Assembly (NCBI RefSeq): GCF_022829725.1
Contig: NZ_JAKSYG010000164.1
Coordinates: 1 to 64,000 of the forward strand
Source: Methylobacterium sp. E-005
Lineage (GTDB): Bacteria > Pseudomonadota > Alphaproteobacteria > Rhizobiales > Beijerinckiaceae
Length of the DNA stretch: 64,000 nt
Direction of reading: 5' to 3'
A program made the translations under genes and the position numbers. A model generated the notes under the pieces. That model was not told the DNA's origin. It made no database searches and worked only from the letters and a program-made list of their open reading frames with translations. Positions 8,583-17,056 of the stretch are shown one piece after another. Position 1 is the first letter of the stretch; each line of letters opens with the position of its first letter.

Positions 8583-9386
8583 TCAATCCCGGTAGGTCGG
8601 GTCGATCCGGTCGAGCTTGCGCAGGAGCGCCGGCCATTCGAGCACGCCGAACGGGCGGCGCACCTCGGGCCGGTAGAGGTGGTTGGTCTTGGCGATGACC
8701 TCATCCGACGGCAGGACGAGGTCGGTGCTCGCCGCCATCGCCATGAGCTGCGCCTTGCAGGCGAGTTCCGCGCGGTAGATGTTGCTGAAGGCCTGCGGCA
8801 CGGTCGGCCCGACCACCAGCAGGCCGTGGTTGCGCAGAATCATCAGGTCGGCCGCGCCGAGATCGTCCACGATGCGCTTCTGCTCGTCGAGATCGACCGC
8901 CACGCCCTCGTAATCGTGGTAGGCGACGGTCGAGAAGCGCATCGCCGTCTGGGTCATCGGCAGGAGGCCGCACTTCATGGCGGAGATCGCCATGCCGGCC
9001 GGCGTGTGCGTGTGGATCACGCAATCGACCTCGTGCCGGGCCCGGTGGACCGCGCTGTGGATCACGAAGCCGGCGCGGTTCACGCCGTAATCGAAATTGG
9101 GCTTGTCGACGATGTTGCCGTCGAAATCGATCTTGACGAGGTTCGAGGCCGAGATCTCCTCGTAGAGCAGCCCGTAGGCGTTGATCAGGAAGTGCTCCGG
9201 CTCGCCTGGGACGCGAACCGAGATGTGGTTCGCGATCATGTCGGTCATGTCCCAAAGCGCGACCAGCCGGTAGCAGGCCGCGAGGTTGACCCGCGCCTCC
9301 CACTCCTCGGGCGAGACCCGATCGCGCATCGAGGGCAGGTCGAGGTCGTAGCGCTTCCCCCGAAGCTCGGCGATGCCGCTCGTCAT
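8583..9386 (-). CDS. class II aldolase/adducin family protein
   Basis: This 267-residue protein has the class II (fuculose-phosphate type) aldolase fold. The Zn ligands His125 and His127 (VIHTHTPAG) and His187 (LRNHGLL) are present, with glutamates at 76-77 (LLYEEISA) near the catalytic position. The family includes sugar-phosphate aldolases and aromatic-acid decarboxylases such as those acting on dihydroxyphthalate, so either C-C cleavage or decarboxylation is possible. ATG at 9386 starts the operon that continues through MmgE/PrpD and the carriers, and an inverted repeat lies about 80 bases upstream. The substrate is not known. Confidence 0.88.
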   Translation of the reverse strand: MTSGIAELRGKRYDLDLPSMRDRVSPEEWEARVNLAACYRLVALWDMTDMIANHISVRVPGEPEHFLINAYGLLYEEISASNLVKIDFDGNIVDKPNFDYGVNRAGFVIHSAVHRARHEVDCVIHTHTPAGMAISAMKCGLLPMTQTAMRFSTVAYHDYEGVAVDLDEQKRIVDDLGAADLMILRNHGLLVVGPTVPQAFSNIYRAELACKAQLMAMAASTDLVLPSDEVIAKTNHLYRPEVRRPFGVLEWPALLRKLDRIDPTYRD

Positions 9387-9464
9387 CCGCTCCTCCCGTC
9401 TGTCCGGCGCGGGTCCCGCGGGATCCGGCGCATCGGCGTGCGTTGACCGGAGGGTCGCTCACTT

Positions 9465-9494
9465 CCTAAAAATTTACAACCGTGAATTTTTAGG
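9465..9494. promoter_or_regulatory. perfect inverted repeat between iclR gene and aldolase operon
   Basis: The arms CCTAAAAATT (9465-9474) and AATTTTTAGG (9485-9494) match perfectly across a 10-base spacer. They are strikingly AT-rich for this genome. The repeat covers the last codons and stop of the IclR gene and lies upstream of the aldolase operon. It could be the operator for the IclR protein or a weak terminator. No long U-run follows the stem, which favours an operator. Confidence 0.5.
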
Positions 9495-10259
9495 ATCGAC
9501 GAGAGGCGGCCCGACGATGGTGCGCAGGCTCGCGAGGATCCGCTCCCGGTTCGGCTCGAGCCGCGACAGGGGGCCGGCGACGCCGAGGACGGTGGCCCGC
9601 CCGTCGGCCATCTTGGGTGCGAGCACCGCCATGGTCCCGGCGCCCTCGGTCACCTGATTGGCCGACCACGCGAAGCCGGCGGCGCGGACCTCCTGGAGGC
9701 CGTCCCAGAAGGCATCCAGGTCCAGCGTCACCCCGGCGCGCCGGTCGAGTTGCCGGACGAGGCGGGCGATCGCGTCGCGGGACTGGTGCGCCAGCAGCAT
9801 GCGCCCAGCGGCCGTGGAGTGGATCGGCCGGAACGTGCCGGGATGCAGGTGATAGCGCAGGAGATGGCGCGCCTGGACCACGTGAATGTACTGCACGTGG
9901 AGGTCGTTCTGCATCCCGAGCACGACGGTCTCGCCGGTCGCCTCCTGCAGCGCCTCCATCAGGCGGATCAGCACCCCGTCGCGGAACACGCAGGCCTGAA
10001 CCCAGGCGCCCAGCATGGCGACCCGCATGGTCGGGCTGTAGGTGCGGCGCTCGAAGTCGTACGAGAGATAATCGAGGGCGAGCAGGCTCTTGAGCAGGGC
10101 CAGGGTGCTGGAGGCCGGGTAGCCCAGCGCCAGGGCTATCTCAGTGAGCGATTGCGGGCACTGGACGCGGTCGAAATGCTCCAGCACCTCGACCACGCGG
10201 CGGGCCGACTTGACGGCCGCGCCCTGCGCCTCGGGCGGGATGTCCGCGAGCAAGGTCAC
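9474..10259 (-). CDS. IclR family transcriptional regulator
   Basis: This 261-residue protein has an N-terminal winged helix-turn-helix (about residues 18-75, KSARRVVEVLEHFD through TLALLKSLLALDYL). A C-terminal IclR effector-binding domain follows, with the typical HSTAAGRMLLAH segment and a late GTMAVLAPKM strand. IclR proteins control catabolic operons for aromatic and organic acids. The gene starts at GTG 10259 and is followed on the same strand by the aldolase operon, which it most likely regulates. The downstream inverted repeat at 9465-9494 is a possible site. The effector is unknown. Confidence 0.88.
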   Translation of the reverse strand: MTLLADIPPEAQGAAVKSARRVVEVLEHFDRVQCPQSLTEIALALGYPASSTLALLKSLLALDYLSYDFERRTYSPTMRVAMLGAWVQACVFRDGVLIRLMEALQEATGETVVLGMQNDLHVQYIHVVQARHLLRYHLHPGTFRPIHSTAAGRMLLAHQSRDAIARLVRQLDRRAGVTLDLDAFWDGLQEVRAAGFAWSANQVTEGAGTMAVLAPKMADGRATVLGVAGPLSRLEPNRERILASLRTIVGPPLVDPKNSRL

Positions 10260-10372
10260 GAGGCCCGCACCGCGCTGCGATTATTCACATCTATGAAACG
10301 CATGATCCGGCCTGTCCGCCCGCCGACCGGCCGTTGATACCGGAAGGCGCGGGGTCCCGGTAGCATCGTCGC

Positions 10373-11266
10373 TCACGGGAAGCCGTAGAGCGCGGCCGGG
10401 TTGTTTACGAGGATGCGGCGCAGGTCCCTGTCGTCAGTCCAGCGCCGGAGCGCCCGCAACAGATCGCCGTCCGATGGGACGCCGTGGTCGGTCGCGCCGC
10501 CGAAATAGTTGATGTGCGGCCAGTCGCTGCCCCAGACGAGGCGCTCCGGATTGGCCGCAATCAGGGCGGCCGCGAAGGGGTCCACGTCGTCGTAGGGGGG
10601 ACCTGCCACGGTAAGGCGGTCCGCCCCCGAGATCTTGGTCCAGGCCACCCCGTCCGCCACCAGCCGGCACAGCCGTGCGAAGCCCGGATCGTCGATGCCC
10701 CGGGCCGTGCTCATGCGGCCCATATGGTCGATCACCACCGGCATGCCGCAGGCAGCCAGCGCCGGCCAGAGCTCGGGCAGGTCCGGCGCGTGCAGCCAGG
10801 CCTGGAGATGCCAGCCCCGCGCCTTCAGCCGCGGGGCGAGCGCGCTCAAAACCTCCAGCCCCATGCCGTTGCGGTAGACCTGATGGCCGTCCCGCCGGAA
10901 CAGGTTGACGCGCACGCCACGCACGCCAGCCGCCGTCAGGGCGTCGAGTTCGGGCTCAGTGACTTCTTCGGACAGGACCGCGACGCCGCGCAGGCGGTCG
11001 GGGGCCAGCGCGAGTGCATCCAGCATGGCGCGGTTATCGGCCCCGTAGGCGCTGGCGGTGACGATCACGCACCGCGCGAGACCTATGGCGTCGAGCTGAC
11101 GCAACAGGGCCGCGCCGTCGTTCTCCGGCGGCGTGTAGCTGCGGTCCTCCGCCAGGGGGTAGCGGGCGTAGGGTCCGAACACGTGGGTGTGGCTGTCGCA
11201 GGCGCCGTCCGGCAGCGCGACGTCCGGTGGCTCGGAGACTTTCGGGGCTAGGCAGTCGCGGCTCAT
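10373..11266 (-). CDS. ligI: amidohydrolase, 2-pyrone-4,6-dicarboxylate hydrolase (LigI) like
   Basis: This 297-residue TIM-barrel hydrolase of the amidohydrolase superfamily has His26 and His28 (CDSHTHVFGP), His181 (VIDHMGR) and Asp248 (WGSDWPHI). These positions match the catalytic set of LigI, a metal-independent lactonase that opens 2-pyrone-4,6-dicarboxylate to 4-oxalomesaconate. ATG at 11266 follows GGAGGACGCC; the longer frame upstream lacks such a site. It is transcribed away from the hydroxyacid dehydrogenases. With the GalB- and GalC-like genes at 18141-19552 it fits a 4,5-cleavage lower pathway. Related lactonases in the family act on other lactones, so the exact substrate is inferred. 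Confidence 0.75.
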   Translation of the reverse strand: MSRDCLAPKVSEPPDVALPDGACDSHTHVFGPYARYPLAEDRSYTPPENDGAALLRQLDAIGLARCVIVTASAYGADNRAMLDALALAPDRLRGVAVLSEEVTEPELDALTAAGVRGVRVNLFRRDGHQVYRNGMGLEVLSALAPRLKARGWHLQAWLHAPDLPELWPALAACGMPVVIDHMGRMSTARGIDDPGFARLCRLVADGVAWTKISGADRLTVAGPPYDDVDPFAAALIAANPERLVWGSDWPHINYFGGATDHGVPSDGDLLRALRRWTDDRDLRRILVNNPAALYGFP

Positions 11267-11601
11267 CGGCGTCCTCCAGCTTGACTCCGACGCCCTTGAT
11301 GGCTCGCCGCGGATGCAGCTGCAATGCACGGATATGAATTTTTTGATGCAGCCCGGCGTCGCCGAGGGTAAAGCCGGCTTCCGTCCGCAACGAGAGGGCG
11401 AACCGCAAGATCGGCTCTGTCACATATCCTGAGGCCCGAACGGGGGCCTCGCTTCGTCATTCGCCGCATGCCTCGACGGCGCCGGCATGCCTACACCTAT
11501 AGACAGCGGGCAGCCGATCTTACACACTTGTGAAGTACGGGCTCAGACTTGGCTGTCTTGCGGGCGTCGGGACAACCGGGCCAGCACCGAACGGAAGATC
11601 G
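11267..11601. promoter_or_regulatory. divergent intergenic region with presumed promoters
   Basis: These 335 bases separate the leftward LigI-like gene from the rightward dehydrogenase gene, so promoters for both must lie here. A palindrome TGCAGCTGCA (11314-11323) is followed by an AT-rich stretch (ATGAATTTTTTGATG, around 11334), and an imperfect dyad TTACACACTTGTGAA lies at 11520-11534. No credible gene was found. The sites are candidates only; which regulator (IclR or LysR) acts here cannot be told. Confidence 0.4.
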
Positions 11602-12858
11602 ATGGCGTCAGGCGCCCAGAAACTGCCCGGCCACACGGAAGCGATCCCCGGCACGGCGGCCACCGAGACCGCCACCGGCACGCGCCGGCGCGGCAAGCCC
11701 GTCGCGCTGGCCCTGGCGGATTACGAGGCGGCGGCACGGCGATACCTGCCGCGGCCCGTGTTCGGCTATATCGTGGGCGCCGCGGAGACCAACGCAGCGC
11801 TCGACGACAATCGGCGGGCGCTGCGCGAGGTCGGGTTCGTACCGCGGGTCCTCGTCGGGGTCGGCGCGCGCAAGGCTGCCGCGACACTGCTCGGCCAGGA
11901 CTACGCCGCGCCGTTCGGCATCGCCCCGATGGGCCTGAGCGCGCTCGCCGCCTATCGCGGTGACATCGCGCTGGCTGCCGCCGCGCGGGCGGCGCGGGTG
12001 CCGATGATCATGAGCGGCTCCTCCCTCATCCGCATGGAGGACGTGATCCCGCACAACCCGGACGCGTGGTTCCAGGCCTACCTGCCCGCCGAGCCCGATC
12101 GGATCGCGGCCCTGGTCGACCGGGTCGCGAGGGCGGGCTTCGGCACGTTGGTCGTGACCGTCGACACCGTGATCTCCGGCAACCGCGAGAACATCACCCG
12201 CACCGGCTTCTCGACGCCGCTCCGGCCGAGCCTGCGGCTGGCCCTCGACGGGCTCGCGCGCCCGCGCTGGAGTGCGGGCACGTTCCTGCGCACGCTGGTG
12301 CGCCACGGCATGCCGCATTTCGAGAATTCCTACGCGGTGCGAGGGGCGCCGATCCTGTCCGCCTCGGTGCTGCGGGATTTCGGCAACCGCGACCACCTGT
12401 GCTGGGACCACCTGCGGCTGGTGCGGGAGCGCTGGCGCGGCCGGCTCGTCATCAAGGGGATCATGGCGGCAGCCGACGCCGTGGTGGCCCGGGATCTCGG
12501 GGCCGACGGCGTGATCCTGTCGAACCATGGCGGCCGCCAGCTCGACGCGACCGTCTCCCCCTTTCGCACCCTGCCAGCGGTCGTCGCGGCGCTCGGTGGC
12601 ACGATCCCGGTGATGATCGACAGCGGCTTCCGCCGCGGCACCGACGTGCTGAAGGCGCTGGCGCTGGGCGCCGCCTTCGTGTTCGTCGGACGGCCGTTCC
12701 TCTACGCCGCCGCGGTCGGCGGCCAGCCCGAGGTCGAGCGCGCGATCGCGATCCTGAAGGACGAGATCGTCCGCAACATGGGCCTGCTCGGCGCGAACAC
12801 CCTGTCCGAACTCGGACCCGACCACCTGCACCGGATCCCCGTCGGGCCGACCCCGTGA
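11602..12858 (+). CDS. FMN-dependent alpha-hydroxyacid dehydrogenase (LldD/glycolate oxidase family)
   Basis: This 418-residue protein has the FMN-binding TIM barrel of L-lactate dehydrogenases and glycolate oxidases. It has the N-terminal YEAAARRYLPRPVFGYI segment, the IAPMGLSALA motif and the catalytic His309 in SNHGGRQLDA. A phosphate-binding FVFVGRPFLYA strand follows. It oxidises an L-2-hydroxyacid to the 2-oxoacid and passes electrons to oxygen or the quinone pool. The start at 11602 gives the usual length with a short extra N-tail. It is 21 bases from the D-2-hydroxyacid dehydrogenase gene; the pair could interconvert the stereoisomers of one hydroxyacid. Confidence 0.88.
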   Translation: MASGAQKLPGHTEAIPGTAATETATGTRRRGKPVALALADYEAAARRYLPRPVFGYIVGAAETNAALDDNRRALREVGFVPRVLVGVGARKAAATLLGQDYAAPFGIAPMGLSALAAYRGDIALAAAARAARVPMIMSGSSLIRMEDVIPHNPDAWFQAYLPAEPDRIAALVDRVARAGFGTLVVTVDTVISGNRENITRTGFSTPLRPSLRLALDGLARPRWSAGTFLRTLVRHGMPHFENSYAVRGAPILSASVLRDFGNRDHLCWDHLRLVRERWRGRLVIKGIMAAADAVVARDLGADGVILSNHGGRQLDATVSPFRTLPAVVAALGGTIPVMIDSGFRRGTDVLKALALGAAFVFVGRPFLYAAAVGGQPEVERAIAILKDEIVRNMGLLGANTLSELGPDHLHRIPVGPTP

Positions 12859-12879
12859 ACCTCCGAGGCGGCGAAGCAC

Positions 12880-13860
12880 ATGAGCAGTGAAGCATCACGG
12901 GACAAGGCGGACGAGCTCAGGCCGGACGTGCTGCTGGCAATCGACCTCGCGGCCTTCGCCCTCGACCGGCTGCAGGCGCACTTCACCGTGCACCAAGCCG
13001 TCACGCCCGAGGCCCGCGCGGAGGTCGCCGCGTGGGCGGGCGAACGCATCCGGGCCATCGTGACGAACGGGACGACGCCGATCCCGGCCGGCCTGATCGA
13101 CGCGCTGCCGGCTCTCGGCATCATCTGCGCGCAGGGAGTCGGCTACGAGGGTGTCGACCTGCCGGCGGCCCGGGCGCGCGGGATCGTCATCACGCACGGC
13201 ACCGGCACCAACGCGGCCTGCGTGGCCGATCACGCGCTGGGCCTGTTCCTGGCGGTGCTGCGCGACATTCCGCGCTTCGATGCCGCCGTGCGGGCGGGCC
13301 GCTGGCGGGAGGGCGGGACCGCCCGGCCGGGGGCGCAGGGCAAGCGCGCCGGAATCCTGGGGCTTGGCGGGATCGGCAACCGCATCGCCCGGCGCTGCGC
13401 CGGCTTCGACATGGCGGTGCGCTACCACAACCGCCGGCCTGTCCCTGACGCGCCGTGGGACTACGCGCCGAGCCTGGTCGATCTCTGTGCCTGGGCGGAC
13501 GTGCTGTTCGTGGCGCTGCCGGGCGGCGCCGCGACCCGCCACTGCGTCGGCCGCGCAGCCCTCGACGCCCTCGGTCCTGGCGGCTTCCTCGTGAATGTCG
13601 GGCGCGGCTCGGTCGTGGACACCGACGCCCTGATCGAGGCTTTGGGAGCGGGCCGCCTCGCCGGGGCGGCCCTCGATGTGATCGAGGGCGAGCCCGAGGT
13701 GCCGGCGGCGCTCTGCGCACTGCCGAACGTCGTGCTGTCGCCGCACATCGCCGGGCGTTCCCCGGAGACCCTGGAGGCGACGATCGGTCAGGTCGTGGCC
13801 AACCTCACCACCTTCTTCGCGGGCGAGCCCGTCCTCTCGCCGATCCCCGAGCGCGCCTGA
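12880..13860 (+). CDS. D-2-hydroxyacid dehydrogenase, NAD(P)-binding
   Basis: This 326-residue D-isomer-specific dehydrogenase has the Rossmann motif GILGLGGIGNRIARR. The catalytic trio is visible as Arg in NVGRGSVVDTD, Glu in VIEGEPEVP and His in LSPHIAGRS. The family includes hydroxypyruvate/glyoxylate reductases, which are important in serine-cycle methylotrophs, but this copy sits in a catabolic operon and may reduce a pathway 2-oxoacid instead. It is close to the FMN dehydrogenase upstream (21 bases) and the Tat MmgE/PrpD gene downstream (32 bases). Confidence 0.87.
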   Translation: MSSEASRDKADELRPDVLLAIDLAAFALDRLQAHFTVHQAVTPEARAEVAAWAGERIRAIVTNGTTPIPAGLIDALPALGIICAQGVGYEGVDLPAARARGIVITHGTGTNAACVADHALGLFLAVLRDIPRFDAAVRAGRWREGGTARPGAQGKRAGILGLGGIGNRIARRCAGFDMAVRYHNRRPVPDAPWDYAPSLVDLCAWADVLFVALPGGAATRHCVGRAALDALGPGGFLVNVGRGSVVDTDALIEALGAGRLAGAALDVIEGEPEVPAALCALPNVVLSPHIAGRSPETLEATIGQVVANLTTFFAGEPVLSPIPERA

Positions 13861-13892
13861 GCCGCGCGCTGCACGAACCGCCCGGAGTCCCG

Positions 13893-15371
13893 ATGTCACC
13901 GAGAACGAATCCGATGCAGGCGAGCCGCCGGGCTCTGCTGCGCGGCGCCGGCGTCGGCGTCGCTGCCATCCTGGGGACCGCACCGCTGCGCGCCCTGGCG
14001 GCCACAGGCACGATCAGTCCGGTCATGGCGAAGCTCAGCGCCTACATGGCCGAGGCCGGTGACCGGGCCCTGCCGGACGCAGTCGTCGAGGCGGCCAAGC
14101 ACCATATCCTCGACACCTTCGCCGCCATGGTGTCGGGCTCCGGCCTGCTGCCGGCCAAGGCGGCCTACAGCTTCGCGGCCTCCTACGGCGGCTCCGGCGA
14201 CGCGACGCTCGTCGCGTCCAGAGCCACGGCCGACCCGCTCGTGGCGGCGCTGGTCAACGGCATGCTGGCGCATTCGGACGAGACCGACGATTCGAACGAG
14301 TTCTCGCAGTCGCATCCGGGCGCGCCGATCGTGCCGGCGGCGCTGGCCGCCGCGGAGAAATTCGGGATCGACGGCACGCGCTTCCTGCGCGCCGTGACGC
14401 TGGGCTACGACGTCGGCCCGCGGGTCACCCTCAGCTTCGACGCGATCCCGTTCCGCAACACCGGCCACAAGAGCACCCACGCCATCGCGGGTGCCTTCGG
14501 GGCCGCGGCGGCCGCCGCCTGCGCCGCCGGGCTCGATGCGCAGCAGATGCGCTGGGTCCTCGATTACGCGGCCCAGCAATCCTCCGGCATCGGCGCCTGG
14601 ACCCGCGACACGCAGCACATCGAGAAGTCCTTCGTGTTCGCCGGCATGCCCGCGCGCAGCGGCCTCACCGCGGCGCTGATGGTGAAGGCCGGATGCACCG
14701 GCATCGACGACATCTTCTCCGGCGCCGATAACTACTTCCTCGCCTACGCGCCCGATGCCCACCTCGACGAGCTGACGGCCGGCCTCGGCGAGCGCTACGA
14801 GGTCGCCCGCACCAACATCAAGAAATGGACAGTGGGCTCCCCGATCCAGGCGCCGCTCGATGCCCTCAGCAACATCCTGCGGCGGCGGTCCATCGATCCC
14901 GGGACGATCCAGTCGGTGATCGTGCGCGTGGCCCACACCGAGGCGCGGGTGGTCGACAACCGCGACATGCCCGACATCTGCCTCCAGCACATGGTGGCGA
15001 TCATGCTGCTCGACGGCACCGCCTCGTTTCAGGCGGCGCACGACAAGGGCCGCATGGCCGACCCGACGGTCCTGCGTCTGCGCGCCAAAGTGCAGCTGAT
15101 CCCGAGCGACGAGTTGGAGCGCCTCGAACCGGCGCGCGCCGCCATCGTGGAGATCGCGTTGAACGACGGGACAATCCTATCCGACAAGGTGCTGGCGGTC
15201 CGCGGCACGGCCGACAACCCGATGCCGCGCGCGGAGGTGGTCACGAAATGCCGCGACCTGATGGCGCCGGTCCTCGGCGCGGACAGGACCTCCGTGCTGA
15301 TCGACACAGTCCTGGGGATCGAGACGGTCAAGACCATGCGCGACGTCGCGGGGCTACTGCGCCTGAGCTGA
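13893..15371 (+). CDS. MmgE/PrpD family protein with Tat signal peptide
   Basis: This 492-residue protein begins with a twin-arginine signal (SRRALLRGAGVGVAAILG, residues about 10-27) ending near APLRALA, so it is predicted to fold with or without a ligand and be exported to the periplasm. The rest is an MmgE/PrpD fold: HHILDTFAAMVSG, the MLAHSDETDDSNEF active-site loop and KKWTVGSPIQAPLDAL. MmgE/PrpD enzymes are normally cytosolic. The ATG at 13893 was chosen; an internal ATG at 13914 would still keep the Tat motif. It is followed after 63 bases by a second exported paralog. Confidence 0.85.
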   Translation: MSPRTNPMQASRRALLRGAGVGVAAILGTAPLRALAATGTISPVMAKLSAYMAEAGDRALPDAVVEAAKHHILDTFAAMVSGSGLLPAKAAYSFAASYGGSGDATLVASRATADPLVAALVNGMLAHSDETDDSNEFSQSHPGAPIVPAALAAAEKFGIDGTRFLRAVTLGYDVGPRVTLSFDAIPFRNTGHKSTHAIAGAFGAAAAAACAAGLDAQQMRWVLDYAAQQSSGIGAWTRDTQHIEKSFVFAGMPARSGLTAALMVKAGCTGIDDIFSGADNYFLAYAPDAHLDELTAGLGERYEVARTNIKKWTVGSPIQAPLDALSNILRRRSIDPGTIQSVIVRVAHTEARVVDNRDMPDICLQHMVAIMLLDGTASFQAAHDKGRMADPTVLRLRAKVQLIPSDELERLEPARAAIVEIALNDGTILSDKVLAVRGTADNPMPRAEVVTKCRDLMAPVLGADRTSVLIDTVLGIETVKTMRDVAGLLRLS

Positions 15372-15434
15372 GCGACCCCGGGGCGTCGGGGATGGTGCGC
15401 CACGCGACGAGACCCGAGCCAGGAGGATCCGACG

Positions 15435-16943
15435 ATGACGTTGAGCCGCAAGCAATTCCTGTCCGGCCTGGCGGCGCTCGGCGCCGGGATGAGCCTTCTG
15501 CCCGACGCATCCCGTCGAGCCCTCGCCGCCGACGCACCCGCCGGTCTGGCTGGCACCGCCGGGGTAACGGCGGAAACGGCCGCCTTCGTGGTCGCGACCC
15601 GCTATGAGGACCTGCCGCCGGAGCTGATCGCGCTCGGCAAGCAGCACATCCTGGACGCGTTCGGCCTCGCCATCGCCGGACAGAAGGCCGAGACCGGCCC
15701 GATCGTGCATCGCTACCTCGCCGAGCTCGGCGTCCTGAACGGGCTGTCCACCGTGCTCGGAACGGACCAGCACGCCGCCCCACGCTTCGCCGCCTTCGCC
15801 AACGGCGTCGCCATCCACGCCGACGATTTCGACGACACGCAGCTCGCCGTCGCGAAGGACCGCGTCTACGGTCTGCTGACCCACCCCACGGTGCCGACCC
15901 TGCCCCCCGCCCTGGCCCTGGCGGAAGCCTTAAACAAGTCCGGCCGCGACTTCATGCTGGCCTACCATCTCGGCGTCGAGGTCGCGACGAAGCTCGCCGA
16001 GGCGATTGCGCCCCGCTCCTACGAGAGCGGCTTCCACTCCACTAGCATGTGCGGGGTGTTCGGCTCGGCGGCGGCCGCGGGGAAGCTGCGCGGCCTCGAC
16101 GCCAGGCAGTTGCGCAACGCCTTCGGGGTGGCCGGCGCGGAGGCCGGCGGCCTGCGCGAGAATTTCGGCACGATGACCAAGCCGTTCCAGGCCGGCCACA
16201 GCGCCGAGGCGGGCATCGTGGCGGCCGACCTCGCGGCCCTGGGCTGGACGGCGGCCGAGGACATCCTCGAGGCCAAGCGCGGCTTCTTCGCCGCCTTCGG
16301 GGGCGGCTGGGATCCCGGGGCGATCGTCGGCCGCCTGGGCCGGCCGTGGTCGCTGCTCTCGCCCGGCGTGTCGATCAAGCCGTATCCCTCGGGCTCGCTC
16401 ACGCACCCCGCCATGGACGTGATGGCGGATCTCATCGCGCAGCACGGCATCCGGCCGCAGGAGGTGGCTCAGGTCCGGGTCGGCACCAACCGGCAGATGC
16501 TCAACACGCTGATCCACCACCGGCCCAGGACGGGCCTGCAGGCCAAGTTCAGCATGGAGTACTGCATGGCCGTGCTGCTGGTGCTCGGCAAGGCGGGGCT
16601 CGGGCAGTTCCAGGACGACGTGGTCAACCGGCCAGAGCTGCAGGCCATGATCGACCGGGTCACCTTCTACAACAACCCGGACGCGGACGCGGCCGGGGCC
16701 GACAAGATGCGCAGCTACGTCGAGCTGCGGTTGACCGACGGGCGCACCGTCTTGGGTCAGGGCGACTTCGCCCGCGGCAGCCCGGAGAAGCCGATGAGCT
16801 TCGACGACACCGTGGCCAAGTTCGAGGGCTGCGCCGACTTCGCCGGGCTGCCGCGCGACCGGGTCGGGCGAATCGTGTCCGCCGTCCGGAACCTGGAGGC
16901 GGTCCCCGACATGCGCGCGGTCTGCACCGGCCTCTTCGCCTGA
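15435..16943 (+). CDS. MmgE/PrpD family protein with Tat signal peptide, second copy
   Basis: This 502-residue protein begins MTLSRKQFLSGLAALGAGMS, an SRKQF Tat-like motif in which Lys replaces the second Arg, followed by a hydrophobic stretch and an Ala-rich cleavage region. The MmgE/PrpD fold follows: KQHILDAFGLAIAG, HADDFDDTQ, then MTKPFQAGHSAEAG and SIKPYPSGSLTHPAMD. A strong AGGAGGATCC site precedes the ATG. The loop differs from that of the previous gene, so the pair may make a heterodimer or act on two isomers. Export would be shared with its neighbour; the substrate is unknown. Confidence 0.85.
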   Translation: MTLSRKQFLSGLAALGAGMSLLPDASRRALAADAPAGLAGTAGVTAETAAFVVATRYEDLPPELIALGKQHILDAFGLAIAGQKAETGPIVHRYLAELGVLNGLSTVLGTDQHAAPRFAAFANGVAIHADDFDDTQLAVAKDRVYGLLTHPTVPTLPPALALAEALNKSGRDFMLAYHLGVEVATKLAEAIAPRSYESGFHSTSMCGVFGSAAAAGKLRGLDARQLRNAFGVAGAEAGGLRENFGTMTKPFQAGHSAEAGIVAADLAALGWTAAEDILEAKRGFFAAFGGGWDPGAIVGRLGRPWSLLSPGVSIKPYPSGSLTHPAMDVMADLIAQHGIRPQEVAQVRVGTNRQMLNTLIHHRPRTGLQAKFSMEYCMAVLLVLGKAGLGQFQDDVVNRPELQAMIDRVTFYNNPDADAAGADKMRSYVELRLTDGRTVLGQGDFARGSPEKPMSFDDTVAKFEGCADFAGLPRDRVGRIVSAVRNLEAVPDMRAVCTGLFA

Positions 16944-17056
16944 GCCTCGGCGGCATCCGCGGCGTCGCCTTGTGGTTGGCCGGCGGCGGGCCGATCCGTA
17001 GCGGCGGCCTCTCCGTCCGTGCGAATGCTGGCGCCGCGTTTCGACGGCGAGGGGTG

